A stretch of 64,000 nucleotides of DNA from Verticiella alkaliphila (GTDB lineage: Bacteria; Pseudomonadota; Gammaproteobacteria; Burkholderiales; Burkholderiaceae_B), in contig NZ_JADCNH010000005.1 in NCBI RefSeq assembly GCF_018904615.1, forward strand, positions 124,001 to 188,000, given 5' to 3'. The notes beneath the pieces were generated by a model. The model searched no databases. It saw nothing but the letters and a program-made list of their open reading frames with translations, and was not told the DNA's origin. Position 1 is the first letter of the stretch; each line of letters opens with the position of its first letter. Of this stretch, positions 52,788-61,945 are shown piece after piece. The position numbers and the translations under genes are program-made.

Positions 52788-54043
52788 GCCGTTTCCTTCT
52801 TGAACAGATCGCGAAAGACGGGGTAGATCTCGCTGCGCTCGCGCACGCGCCGCATGGCGAAATGTTCGGCCGTCTCGCGTTCGTACTCCACCCACAAGCT
52901 GCTGCGCCGGGTCTCGTCGGGCTCGACCACTTCGATGTAGGCGAAGTAGCGGGTCAGAGGCAGCAGCTTCTCGGACAGGTAGCGCGCGCTGCGCCCGGCA
53001 TCCGCACCAAACGCATCACCATCGGTGGCCTGCGCCGCGTAGATGTTCCAGCTCGAGGACGGGTACCGATCGGCCACGATCTCGTGCATGAGCTCGAGCG
53101 CGGAGAGCACCACCGTACCCCCACTCTTGGGATCATGAAAGAACGTATCCTCGTCGACCTCCTCGGCGTCTTCGGTATGCCGGATGAAGACGAGGTCGAC
53201 CTGCTCGTAGTTGCGCGTGAGGAACAGGTACAGGAGCGTGAAGAAACGCTTGGCCAGATCCTTCTTGTTCTCGTCCATGGAGCCGGACACATCCATGAGG
53301 CAGAACATGACGGCGCGGGCCACGGGCGCGGGCTCGGCGACCCGGTGCCGATAGCGCAGATCGAGGTCGTCCAGGAAGGGCACATGGCCCAGCCGGGCGC
53401 GGCAGGCGTCGATCTCGGCATCGAGTTCAGCAAGCTCCTCGTCCGACGCCCCCCGCGCCTGCGCATCCTCGTAGGCGGTCTGGGCGCGGGCCAGCTCGCC
53501 GTTGCCGCCAGCACCCAGCGCGATGCGACGCGACAACGAGGTCTGCAACGTGCGACGCACGCTCAGCATGGAGGGCGCACCGGTGGTGGTATACCCCGCC
53601 CGACGCAGCTTGGTGTGCTTGGTATCGCCCAGCTGATTGCGCACCAGGTTGGGCAGGGCCAAGTCCTCGAAGAAGAGCTCAAGGAACTCGGCGCGCGAGA
53701 GCGTGAAGGTGAACTGATCCACCGCATCGCCTTCGCCCTGCCCGCCCGGCTTGCCACCGCCCCCGCCGCGCGGCCGGTCGATGGTGTCGCCGCGCGCGAA
53801 CTCCTTGTTGCCCGGATGGACCATCTCGCGATCCCCGCCCTGCCCATGCCGGAACGTGGGCTCAGAGATGTCACGGGTAGGCAGGTTCACGTCCCCACCC
53901 TGGTCCATGTCGGTGATCGACCGCTCGTCCACCATCCCGCGGACAGCCTTGCGGATCTGCTCCTTGTAGCGCCGGATGAAGCGCGAGCGATTGACGGCGC
54001 TTTTGTTGCGCCCGTTCAGACGACGATCGATAAGCGAGTTCAT
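52784..54043 (-). CDS. yeaH: YeaH/YhbH family protein (DUF444) with von Willebrand-like domain
   Basis: 419 residues. An N-terminal basic segment (RRLNGRNKSAVNRSRFIRRYKEQIRKAV) and a C-terminal VWA domain with the metal-site motif DVSGSMDENKKDLAKRF. A glycine-rich linker is near 95-110. Pairs with the PrkA kinase; may be its adaptor or substrate (family knowledge is limited). 10 bp after prkA. Confidence 0.92.
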   Translation of the reverse strand: MNSLIDRRLNGRNKSAVNRSRFIRRYKEQIRKAVRGMVDERSITDMDQGGDVNLPTRDISEPTFRHGQGGDREMVHPGNKEFARGDTIDRPRGGGGGKPGGQGEGDAVDQFTFTLSRAEFLELFFEDLALPNLVRNQLGDTKHTKLRRAGYTTTGAPSMLSVRRTLQTSLSRRIALGAGGNGELARAQTAYEDAQARGASDEELAELDAEIDACRARLGHVPFLDDLDLRYRHRVAEPAPVARAVMFCLMDVSGSMDENKKDLAKRFFTLLYLFLTRNYEQVDLVFIRHTEDAEEVDEDTFFHDPKSGGTVVLSALELMHEIVADRYPSSSWNIYAAQATDGDAFGADAGRSARYLSEKLLPLTRYFAYIEVVEPDETRRSSLWVEYERETAEHFAMRRVRERSEIYPVFRDLFKKETA

Positions 54044-54053
54044 GTGCTGCTTC

Positions 54054-55979
54054 TCACGAGGATTTACGCACCCTCAAGTACCATTCGCAGAGCAGGCGGA
54101 CCTGCTTCTCGGTGTAGCCCTTCTCCACCATGCGCGCGACGAAGCTCTCGTGCTTGTTGCGGTCCTCGGCCGAGGCCTTGGCGTTGAAGGAGATCACCGG
54201 GAGCAGCTCTTCGGTGTTCGAGAACATCTTCTTCTCGATCACCTCGCGCAGCTTCTCGTAGCTCGTCCAGCGCGGGTTGTCGCCGCCGCTGCCGGCGCGT
54301 GCGCGCAGGACGAAGTTCACGATCTCGTTGCGAAAATCCTTGGGGTTGACGATGCCCGCCGGCTTCTCGATCTTCTCGAGCTCGGCGTTGAGCGAAGCGC
54401 GGTCGAAGCTCTCGCCAGTTTCCGGGTCGCGGAACTCCTCGTCCTGGATCCAGCAGTCCGCATACGTCACATAGCGGTCGAAGATGTTCTGACCATACTC
54501 CGCATAGGACTCCAGATACGCCGTCTGGATCTCCTTGCCGATGAACTCCGCGTAGCGCGGGGCGAGATAGCCCTTGATGAACTCGGTGTAGCGCCGGCGC
54601 GTGTCGTCCGGGAAATCCTCCCGGCCGATGCGCTGGTCGAGCACGTACATCAGGTGGACCGGGTTGGCGGCCACTTCCGTCTGGTCGTAGTTGAAGACGC
54701 TCGAGAGCACCTTGAACGCGAAGCGAGTGGACACCCCGGTCATGCCTTCGTCGGTGCCAGCGTAGTCCTTGTACTCCTGCAGCGCCTTGGCCTTGGGATC
54801 GATGTCCTTCAGACTTTCGCCATCGTAGATGCGCATCTTGGAATACAGGCTGGAGTTCTCCGGCTCCTTCAGGCGCGTGAGCACCGAGAATTGCGCCAAC
54901 ATTTCCAGGGTGTGTGGGGCGCACGGCGCCGCCGAGAGAGAGCTGTGCTGCAGCAGCTTCTCGTAGATGCGGATCTCTTCGGATACCTGCAGGCAATACG
55001 GCACCTTCACGACATAGATCCGGTCGAGGAAGGCTTCGTTGTGCTTGTTGTTGCGGAAGGACTGCCACTCGGATTCATTCGAGTGCGCGAGGATCACCCC
55101 CGTGAACGGTATCGCGGAGAAGCCTTCGGTGCCCTTGAAGTTGCCCTCCTGCGTCGCGGTGAGCAACGGGTGCAGCATCTTGATGGGCGCCTTGAACATC
55201 TCGACGAACTCCAGCAGGCCCTGGTTGGCCAGGCACAGCCCGCCCGAGTAGCTGTAGGCGTCCGGGTCGTCCTGCGCGAAGCGATCGAGCTTGCGGATAT
55301 CGACCTTGCCCACGAGCGAGGAAATGTCCTGGTTGTTCTCGTCGCCCGGCTCGGTCTTGGCGATCGCAACCTGGCGCAGGACGGACGGGTTCAGGCGCAC
55401 GACGCGGAACTTGGAAATGTCCCCATCGAATTCCTTCAATCGCTTGATGGCCCACGGCGACATGATGCCGTTGAGATAGCGACGCGGGATGCCGTATTCG
55501 GATTCCAGCGTGTCCCCAAAGCGGTCCGGATGAAAGAGACTCAACGGCGATTCGTTGACGGGCGAGCCCTTCAACGCATAGATGGGATAGGTCTCCATCA
55601 GCACCTTGAGCCGCTCGGCAATGGAGGATTTGCCTCCGCCCACGGGCCCCAGCAGATACAGGATCTGCTTGCGTTCTTCCAGCCCTTGGGCCGCGTGCTT
55701 GAAGAAGGCAACGATCTGGCCTATCGCATCCTCCATCCCGTAGAACTCGTGAAACGCGGGATATCGCTTGATGATGCGATTACCGAACAGGCGCGACAAG
55801 CGGGAATCATTGCGCGTGTCCACCACCTCGGGCTCGCCGATCGCCGCGAGCATGCGCTCGGCGGCAGAGGCATAGACCATCGGATCACGCTTGGCGAGGG
55901 CCAGGTATTCCTCGAGCGAGAGCTCGGATTCCTGGGTTCGCGCGTACTGCGCCTTGAAGCCTTCGAAGATAGTCGACAC
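54054..55979 (-). CDS. prkA: PrkA serine protein kinase (YeaG)
   Basis: 641 residues. An AAA+ domain with Walker A GPVGGGKSS (about residue 113) and the PrkA C-terminal kinase-like domain. The start is GTG 55979: GGAGGA lies six bases upstream, while a TTG 6 bp earlier would sit on the ribosome site. First gene of the stress operon with yeaH and spoVR; in enterics the group is RpoS-controlled. Length normal. Confidence 0.93.
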   Translation of the reverse strand: MSTIFEGFKAQYARTQESELSLEEYLALAKRDPMVYASAAERMLAAIGEPEVVDTRNDSRLSRLFGNRIIKRYPAFHEFYGMEDAIGQIVAFFKHAAQGLEERKQILYLLGPVGGGKSSIAERLKVLMETYPIYALKGSPVNESPLSLFHPDRFGDTLESEYGIPRRYLNGIMSPWAIKRLKEFDGDISKFRVVRLNPSVLRQVAIAKTEPGDENNQDISSLVGKVDIRKLDRFAQDDPDAYSYSGGLCLANQGLLEFVEMFKAPIKMLHPLLTATQEGNFKGTEGFSAIPFTGVILAHSNESEWQSFRNNKHNEAFLDRIYVVKVPYCLQVSEEIRIYEKLLQHSSLSAAPCAPHTLEMLAQFSVLTRLKEPENSSLYSKMRIYDGESLKDIDPKAKALQEYKDYAGTDEGMTGVSTRFAFKVLSSVFNYDQTEVAANPVHLMYVLDQRIGREDFPDDTRRRYTEFIKGYLAPRYAEFIGKEIQTAYLESYAEYGQNIFDRYVTYADCWIQDEEFRDPETGESFDRASLNAELEKIEKPAGIVNPKDFRNEIVNFVLRARAGSGGDNPRWTSYEKLREVIEKKMFSNTEELLPVISFNAKASAEDRNKHESFVARMVEKGYTEKQVRLLCEWYLRVRKSS

Positions 55980-56528
55980 AGCCAATCCTCCATCAGCAAC
56001 GTGCGGTACTGCAAAGGAACCGAAGAGACCCCATGAGCCCTTCTGCGCAAATTCCGGGCCGCACCAACACAGTTCCTATTCTGGTCTGATTCCCGCAGTG
56101 ATGCCAGAGTTCCGAACGGTCTAGTGCGAACGACGGCCCGCGTGTTGCGGTACCGCAACCGGGGGCTGCAAGCCGTTGAATGTGCGAGGGATTTTGTGGG
56201 GACAGCGCGGCGAAAAAAAACGCGGCAGGCGCAGCGGACAAGGTCCGCTCCATCGATGGCGACACGGACCTCACGCCAACACCGCGGGCTGTGTTGGCAC
56301 GCTGCCGGTGCGAGGCAACCGTCGTGGTGCACGGTTGCGCACCGGCGTGGACATCGGCATGCGCACTGAGGCAATTCATCCTGTCTTCCCCGGGATGTGG
56401 CCCGGCGCCCGACAGGCGGGCGTGTGTTCTCAGCATACGCCTGCTGACGGGCATCGCGAAAGTCCCTTTGCAGGCATAAGCGCATGACGCGTGACAGGGG
56501 TCGCGGTGCCGTGAGCGCCGAGACGCGT
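55980..56528. other. Control region of prkA, no gene seen
   Basis: About 550 bp without a plausible gene. It contains the palindrome at 56144-56159, an A8 tract near 56213 and GC-rich filler. It presumably holds the prkA promoter. Confidence 0.5.
56144..56159. promoter_or_regulatory. Perfect 16-bp palindrome upstream of prkA
   Basis: GTTGCGGTACCGCAAC, exact over 16 bases, 165 bp before the prkA start. Size fits a dimeric repressor or activator site. No partner protein can be named. Confidence 0.5.
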
Positions 56529-56855
56529 TCAGCCCAGTTCGTCCTTGGCGAGCGGCGGCAAGCCGTGTCGGGCTCGCGCCTGATCGCAACGCGGATCGCC
56601 CGCCTCGAACTCGCGACAGGGCGACGGGCGCTGCGCGTAGATCTGGCAGCCCACTGACACGCCGATCTCGCCCACGAGCACCTCGCAACGCGGCTTGCGC
56701 TGCTCGGTGCCACGCATGGCGACGTGGTGAAAGGTCAGGGGAACGGTGAGACCGGCGGGCACGATGCCCTCCGGGTGCATATCCGTCTCGGCCCAATAGA
56801 ACGAGACACGGAAGTTGGCACAACAGGCGCCGCAACGGATGCACGGCTGGCTCAT
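56529..56855 (-). CDS. YkgJ-family cysteine cluster protein
   Basis: 108 residues. The N-terminal CIRCGACCANF and later GCQIYAQRPSPCREFEAGDPRCD give the eight-cysteine pattern of the YkgJ (zinc- or iron-chelate) family. Start ATG 56855 is the standard MSQPCIRCGACC; a longer frame is spurious. Function unknown; small metal-binding protein, perhaps in metallocentre assembly. Confidence 0.92.
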   Translation of the reverse strand: MSQPCIRCGACCANFRVSFYWAETDMHPEGIVPAGLTVPLTFHHVAMRGTEQRKPRCEVLVGEIGVSVGCQIYAQRPSPCREFEAGDPRCDQARARHGLPPLAKDELG

Positions 56856-57437
56856 GGGATTGCGCTCGGGTGAGAACCGCCCTGCAGGACGGCGGACGGC
56901 GATCATACTGCGGCGCCTGCTGCATGGGCAGGCCACGTCGCCCCCGGTGGCGCGCACGCCACACTCGCGCCCGATGCGAAACGCTCGTGCGGTGAAAACG
57001 CCAGCCAGACGATCCCATGGGCATGGCCCGCCCCTCTTCGATGCAACGGCACGCGGCAAGCGCCTGGCCCACGCGGTTGACCCCCGCGGGTTAGCCGTCC
57101 ATACTCTCAGATACGTTCTCCCCCTCCTTCTGGATGCGCCGCATGTTCGTTCCGGTCACCGTGATGCCGCAGTCTCACCCTATGGGGTGGGCGCGCGCGT
57201 GCGCGGGTCCGGCGCGCGCGGCGCAGGCCGGCGCCCTTCCCGGGGCGCCGCGCACCGTGCAGCGCGTGCTCTGCAAAGACCTGGCCTGCCTTGGCCAGGC
57301 TCGGCGAGCGCACTGACGGCACCGGCCAGGCCGGCCCCGCTCCCGAGCCCCTCTCTCCTCGCACTCCCTACCCGCCGCGCCTGGCCGTGCGGGCGAACGC
57401 ATCTGTCCATCCTATCGCGATGGCATCCGAGGTCATC
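56856..57437. other. GC-rich intergenic stretch, no gene seen
   Basis: 582 bp between the ykgJ-like gene and rnk. Pyrimidine-rich and GCGC-rich runs but no ribosome site with a plausible frame and no hairpin with a T-run. Holds the rnk promoter. Confidence 0.5.
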
Positions 57438-57836
57438 ATGACTACCCAGCGTATCCTCACGCGCAGCGACGCCCTGCGCATTCGCAACCTGGCCGAGCGC
57501 ATGCCCGAGCTGCCCCATGGCGACGAGATCGCCGACACCTTGCTGGACCTAGTGGCACAGGCGCGCGTCATCGACGACGAGGCCAGCACCAGCCATGTGG
57601 GGCTCGGCAGTGTCGTGTCGTATGAAGTACAGGGCACGGCGGGCGTGCAGACGGTGACGGTGGTCGCCCCCGACGAGGCGGACGCACGCGCCGGCCGGAT
57701 CTCGATCTTCACGCCCGTCGGACTGGCCCTGCTCGGGCTGCCCGAGGGTGGCGCAGGCCTGTTGCGCCTGCCGAATGGCCACGAGCGCGCCGTGCGCGTG
57801 CAGACGGCCCAGCCAGGGCTGCTGCCGGCAGCATGA
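57438..57836 (+). CDS. rnk: Rnk / GreA-GreB C-terminal domain protein
   Basis: 132 residues. A short N-terminal helical part, then the FKBP-like GreA C-terminal domain (VGLGSVVSYEVQGTAGVQTVTVVAPDEADARAGRISIFTPVGLALLG). Lacks the long coiled coil of GreA, as in Rnk, which binds RNA polymerase. ATG 57438 with GAGG six bases upstream is preferred to the ATG at 57420. Confidence 0.88.
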   Translation: MTTQRILTRSDALRIRNLAERMPELPHGDEIADTLLDLVAQARVIDDEASTSHVGLGSVVSYEVQGTAGVQTVTVVAPDEADARAGRISIFTPVGLALLGLPEGGAGLLRLPNGHERAVRVQTAQPGLLPAA

Positions 57837-57924
57837 GTGCGCGGCAGGGGCCGGTGTCTTGCGCAGGCATCGGCTCGCTCGGACGCCTGCCGAGTGACGC
57901 GCCGGCGCCGCTGCCGGCGCGTGA

Positions 57925-59528
57925 CTACTGCTTCAGACGGAAGCGCTGCAGCTTGCCGGTTTCGGTGCGCGGCAGCGCGTCGACGAACTCGACCGCACGC
58001 GGGTACTTGTAGGGCGCCGCCGTCTGCTTCACGTGATCCTGCAGGGCCTTGACCATGGCGGCGTCGCGCGCATGACCGGGACGCAGCACCACGAAAGCCT
58101 TGACGAGCTGACCGCGCTCCTCGTCCGTCACGCCGACCACACCACACTCGGCCACGGCCGGATGCAGCATCAGGACATCCTCCACTTCGGGCGACGCGAT
58201 GTTGTAGCCGCCGGAGATGATCATGTCATCCGTGCGCGACTGGTAGTGATAGAAGCCATCCTCGTCCACGAGGTAGGCATCGCCCGTCAAGTTCCAGCCG
58301 CCTTTCACGTACGTGGCCTGACGCGCATCATCCAGATAGCGGCAACCCGTCGGGCCCTTGACGGCGAGCTTGCCCACCTGACCCGGAGGCAGCGGGCGGC
58401 CCTCGTCGTCCATCACACACGCCTGGTAGCCGGGCACCGGCTTGCCGGTGGCACCCGCGCGGCCTCGGATTCGTCCGCAGAGATGAAGATGTGCAGCATC
58501 TCGGTGGAGCCGATGCCATCGATGAGCTCGATGCCCGTGGCTTCGCGCCAGAGCGCGCGCGTGGCAGCCGGCAGCGCCTCACCCGCCGACACGCACTGGC
58601 GCAACGTGCCGCTGCGCAGCGCTGCGCCGTGCGCGGCCATGGCACGATAAGCGGTGGGCGCCGTGAAGAGGGTGGTCGCGCCGTAGGCCGCGATCGCGTC
58701 GACGAGCTGCTGCGGTCCGCACTTGGCCAGCAGCACGGTGGAGGCACCCACGCTCATCGGAAAGAGCAGCAGACCGCCCAAGCCGAAGGTGAAGGCCATG
58801 GGCGGGCTGCCGATGAAGACGTCATCCGGCTTGGGACGCAGCACGTGGCGCGGCCAGCAGGCGCAGATGGCCATCACGTCGCGGTGATTGTGCATGGTGG
58901 CCTTGGGCACCCCGGTCGTGCCGGACGTGAAGGCGAGGATGCAGGTGTCGGTGGCCGCCGTCGGCACGTTGGTGAACGTGTCGGGCTGGCGCGCCATGCG
59001 GGCCTCCAGGCCGTCGTCGCCGGCGTCGTTGAAGTACACGACCTGACGCACCACGTCGGTCTGGGCGAGCGCGCCTTCGCACTCAGCAGCGAGATCGCGA
59101 TCGCACAGGGCATGGCTCACGCGCGCTTTCTCGATGATCGGCACCAGCTCCTTGGCACGCAGCAGCGGCATGGTCGCCACCGCGATGCCACCCGCCTTGA
59201 TGACGCCGAACCAGACCGCCGCCATCATCGGCGTGTTCGGCGCCCGCAGCAGCACACGGTTGCCCGGCACGAGGCCCAGTTCCGAGACCAGCACGTTGGC
59301 GATCTGGTTGGCACGCGCGAGCAGATCGGCGTATGTCCAGCGCACGCCCTCGCCCTGGATGCACAGTCGCGCGCCCTCGCCTGCGGAAACGCGGGCATCG
59401 AGGAGCGCCTCGGCGCAGTTCAACTGGGCCGGGAACTGAAGCTCAGGCAGATCGAAGCGGTACTCGGGCTGCGCCTCGGGCGGCGGCAGGTTGTCGTTGG
59501 CAAAGGTGTCGATGTGAGCGCTGACCAT
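57925..59528 (-). pseudogene. Benzoate/2-aminobenzoate-CoA ligase family, frameshifted
   Basis: Two frames of one acyl-CoA synthetase of about 534 residues. The first (59528 to about 58455) has ILAFTSGTTGVPKATMHNHR, the AMP-binding loop, and IDGIGSTEMLHIF. The second (to 57925) has YHYQSRTDDMIISGGYNI and PRTETGKLQRF with the catalytic Lys. At about 58453 the plus strand has CACCC where CACCCC would restore GATGKPVPGYQ. Related enzymes activate benzoate or anthranilate for CoA-dependent degradation. Either a true mutation or an undercalled homopolymer. The start at 59528 fits the family. Confidence 0.82.
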
Positions 59529-59730
59529 GTCCTGACCTCGATGAGCGGGGAATCGGCAGCTCATCCGAGCCGCACGATCGACGTGTACGTTATTTCTAAA
59601 TAATTTAGATGTCAATTATCGGAACCCACTACCAGCGGTTCGGATAGCCTCAGACAGCCGTGGGAATCAGTGTGCGTGCACCCGCGCGGCAGCGCAATCC
59701 GCGGGGCGCAATCCGAATCTGGCAGGCGCG

Positions 59731-60153
59731 TCAGCGGCCTGGCGCATCGCACGGCCTGAGCGGGATCTGCGGCAGGCGCAGCGCGGCCTGCAGGCGTGCA
59801 GCAAGGGCCTCACCATCGAGCTGGTTGCTCAGCCCCCCGGAGATCTGGAGGTGACCCTGCTCGATCGGCGCACGCACGGTGGGTTTGACCAGGATCTGCT
59901 CGCCCAGGCGTACCGCCAGCGTCTTGCCGATGTGCTTACCGGTCAGATCGGCCAGCTGGCGCGTGCCCTCCGGGCTGAACGCCATGTTCACGACGGTCTG
60001 CCCCGTATGGCACTCGACGACGGCCTGGACGCGACGAACGTCGTCCGGCCCGACCGTCCACGGTCCGATCTGAAGTGTCTCGATGGATTGGGCGGCAGCA
60101 ACCGTCGACAGGGCGGCCAGGCAGACGGTGACGCAGGAACGCAGAACTGACAT
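59731..60153 (-). CDS. Secreted SecD-P1-head-like domain protein
   Basis: 140 residues with a signal peptide (VLRSCVTVCLAALSTVAAA, cut before QSIETLQ). The mature part resembles the P1 head subdomain of SecD: NMAFSPEGTRQLADLTGKHIGKTLAVRLGEQILVKPTVRAPIEQGHLQISG. In SecDF this domain contacts exported proteins; here it stands alone with no membrane domain. Role unknown. ATG 60153. Monocistronic; a GC-rich gap lies on both sides. Confidence 0.8.
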   Translation of the reverse strand: MSVLRSCVTVCLAALSTVAAAQSIETLQIGPWTVGPDDVRRVQAVVECHTGQTVVNMAFSPEGTRQLADLTGKHIGKTLAVRLGEQILVKPTVRAPIEQGHLQISGGLSNQLDGEALAARLQAALRLPQIPLRPCDAPGR

Positions 60154-60320
60154 GAGGACTCTCCGGCAACGGGCGCGCGGCACCCGGAATTCACGAGCGC
60201 GTCGGCCCGCGGGCCGACGACAAGGAACCTCGACGATACCGGTTTCACGTCACAGGCGCGGCGAACCGGCGCGGCACGCGGGTTGCGCAAGGCAAGACCG
60301 TTCCCCCACAGGAGACGTTC

Positions 60321-60599
60321 ATGACATCCCAGCCAGACACGGATCCCCAGAAGCGCGACGTCGCCGGCACGCAAAGCGGAGCGCCGACGCAGGACGTGGG
60401 CGGCAGCGGCCGTCCGGCAGGTGATAACCGGCCCGACGCCGCCTCTCGCGAAGCCCCGATGGACGGCACGGGCGCACGGCCCGGGGGCGCGCATCCGGGC
60501 GGCAGCCCCGGCGCACCCGAAGGCGGCAACGGCAATCCCACGACGGGCGGCCAATCCGGCGCAGCCCAACCACGCGGCGATGAACCCGCGAAACCCTGA
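60321..60599 (+). CDS. Small disordered hydrophilic protein (92 aa)
   Basis: 92 residues rich in Gly, Pro, Asp and Gln with no Trp/Tyr/Phe/Leu, so it cannot fold as a globule. Start ATG 60321 has a strong AGGAGA 8 bases upstream, which argues for real translation. Composition (many PxxG, GGxxG) resembles hydrophilin or stress proteins. Not recognised. 20 bp before the next small gene with the same style. Confidence 0.6.
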   Translation: MTSQPDTDPQKRDVAGTQSGAPTQDVGGSGRPAGDNRPDAASREAPMDGTGARPGGAHPGGSPGAPEGGNGNPTTGGQSGAAQPRGDEPAKP

Positions 60600-60619
60600 A
60601 CGCTCGACCCGGAGGCCCT

Positions 60620-60766
60620 ATGGCTACCCAGACCCCCATGCCGGAAGACGGCGATCGTCCCGACGGCCCCATGCCCGAAGAAGCGGATGAGCAGACGCCA
60701 ACGCAGGAACCGGCAAAACCTGCTCGTCCCATCGTGGATCACCCGGAGGAGCAGAATTCGGGTTAA
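60620..60766 (+). CDS. Small acidic Pro-rich protein (48 aa)
   Basis: 48 residues, starting at ATG 60620 with a perfect GGAGG five bases upstream. Acidic and proline-rich (MPEDGDRPDGPMPEEADEQ) and ending at TAA 60764-60766, 19 bp before a terminator. It is co-directional with the 92-residue gene. The ribosome site and terminator support it; no domain is known. Confidence 0.6.
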   Translation: MATQTPMPEDGDRPDGPMPEEADEQTPTQEPAKPARPIVDHPEEQNSG

Positions 60767-60784
60767 GCCCGCCGAACGCAAAAA

Positions 60785-60807
60785 AGCCCGCGCGAAGCGG
60801 GCTTTTT
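60785..60807. terminator. Bidirectional terminator
   Basis: AGCCCGC / GCGGGCT, 7-bp stem, with TTTTT on the plus side and AAAAA mirrored before the stem. It serves the small plus-strand genes and the minus-strand tRNA. Confidence 0.85.
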
Positions 60808-60816
60808 CCTATCTTC

Positions 60817-60895
<79 letters not shown>

Positions 60896-60976
60896 TCGCC
60901 CGATGGCGGGACCGCGCATTGTATCCGCTTCCGGCGCGCCGCTGCCCGCCAGCGCATGCGCTCGGCGCACTCGACG

Positions 60977-61793
60977 TCAGTCGTGGCGCCACCCCAACGC
61001 TTGCCCCACACTGGCGGCGGCCTCGCGCACGGCCTGGGCGATGGCCCCATCCGGGTCGGGATCGAATCCGCCGGATGCGCCAAGCGCCGTCATCACGGCC
61101 ACCACGCGGCCGGTGTAATCGAACACCGGTGCCGCGACCGCACTGATGCCGGGCAGGTTGGTATCGCGCACGGTCGCGCAGCCGCGCTCGCGTACTTCCT
61201 GGCGCAAGGCCTGCAAGGGGTCACGTTTGTGCAGCAACGCGCGCGCGCGGGAGAGACGTCGGCGAGCTCGGCCTGCGCCAGCGCTGTGATGCGGGCATCG
61301 TCCTGTGCACCCAGGAAGGCACGGCCCGTGGCGGACCACAGCAGCGACAGGACGGAGCCTGCGCGCACATTCACGGTGACCGGCAGCCCGGGCTCTTCGA
61401 AACGCACGATCGTGGGCCCGAGATTGCCCATCACCGCCAGGAAGCAGGTGACGCCCAGTTGCTCGCGTAAACGCTGCAGCGCCGGCTCGGCCGCCCGGAT
61501 GGGCTCGACTTGGCGCATTGCCGCCAAGCCGATGTCGATGGCGGCCGGGCCCAACGCATATTGCTGCGAAGCCGCGTCCTGCGTGACGAAGCCCGCTTCC
61601 ATCAGGCTCACCAGATACCGATGCACCTTGGCCGGACTTTCGTCGACGCGCTGGGCAAGCACGGTCAGGCTGGCACGTCCGCCCAGCGCGGCAAGACCCT
61701 TCAGCACGTTCACCCCCGTCTCGGCCGCCTGCACGCGCTGGCGGCGTTCGCGCGGCGCGCCACGGAGGATACCTCTGAGGTGATGTCGGTCAT
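60977..61793 (-). pseudogene. IclR-family regulator with one or two frameshifts
   Basis: Read across the shift, this is an IclR protein of about 250-270 residues. A winged helix (GVNVLKGLAALGGRASLTVLAQRVDESPAKVHRYLVSL) is followed by the effector domain (NLGPTIVRFEEPGLPVTVNVRAGSVLSLLWSATGRAFLG; NLPGISAVAAPVFDYTGRVVAVMTALG). The frame breaks near 61250 in CCC GCGCGC: one more C restores RARALLHKRDPLQAL. A second loss near 61752 may separate the ATG at 61793 from the rest; otherwise the start is GTG 61734 without a ribosome site. Divergent from a Bug receptor gene. Confidence 0.8.
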
Positions 61794-61876
61794 GGTGGTC
61801 AGGACGGCTGCAACGGGGCTCATTCTACGAGGGCCGATGCCCCCGTATCGCCTTCGGGAAATCCCGGATTCTCGAT

Positions 61877-61909
61877 TACGCAATGCGTATTATATTTACG
61901 CAAATTGCG
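61877..61909. promoter_or_regulatory. Paired palindromes between IclR gene and Bug receptor gene
   Basis: TACGCAATGCGTA (61877-61889) and CGCAAATTGCG (61899-61909) have centres 21 bp apart, two helical turns, with an AT-rich -10-like TATTATATT between them. Likely IclR operator over the receptor promoter. Confidence 0.7.
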
Positions 61910-61945
61910 CGTGATGACGCAATCCTCAACCGGGTGGAGATGTTC

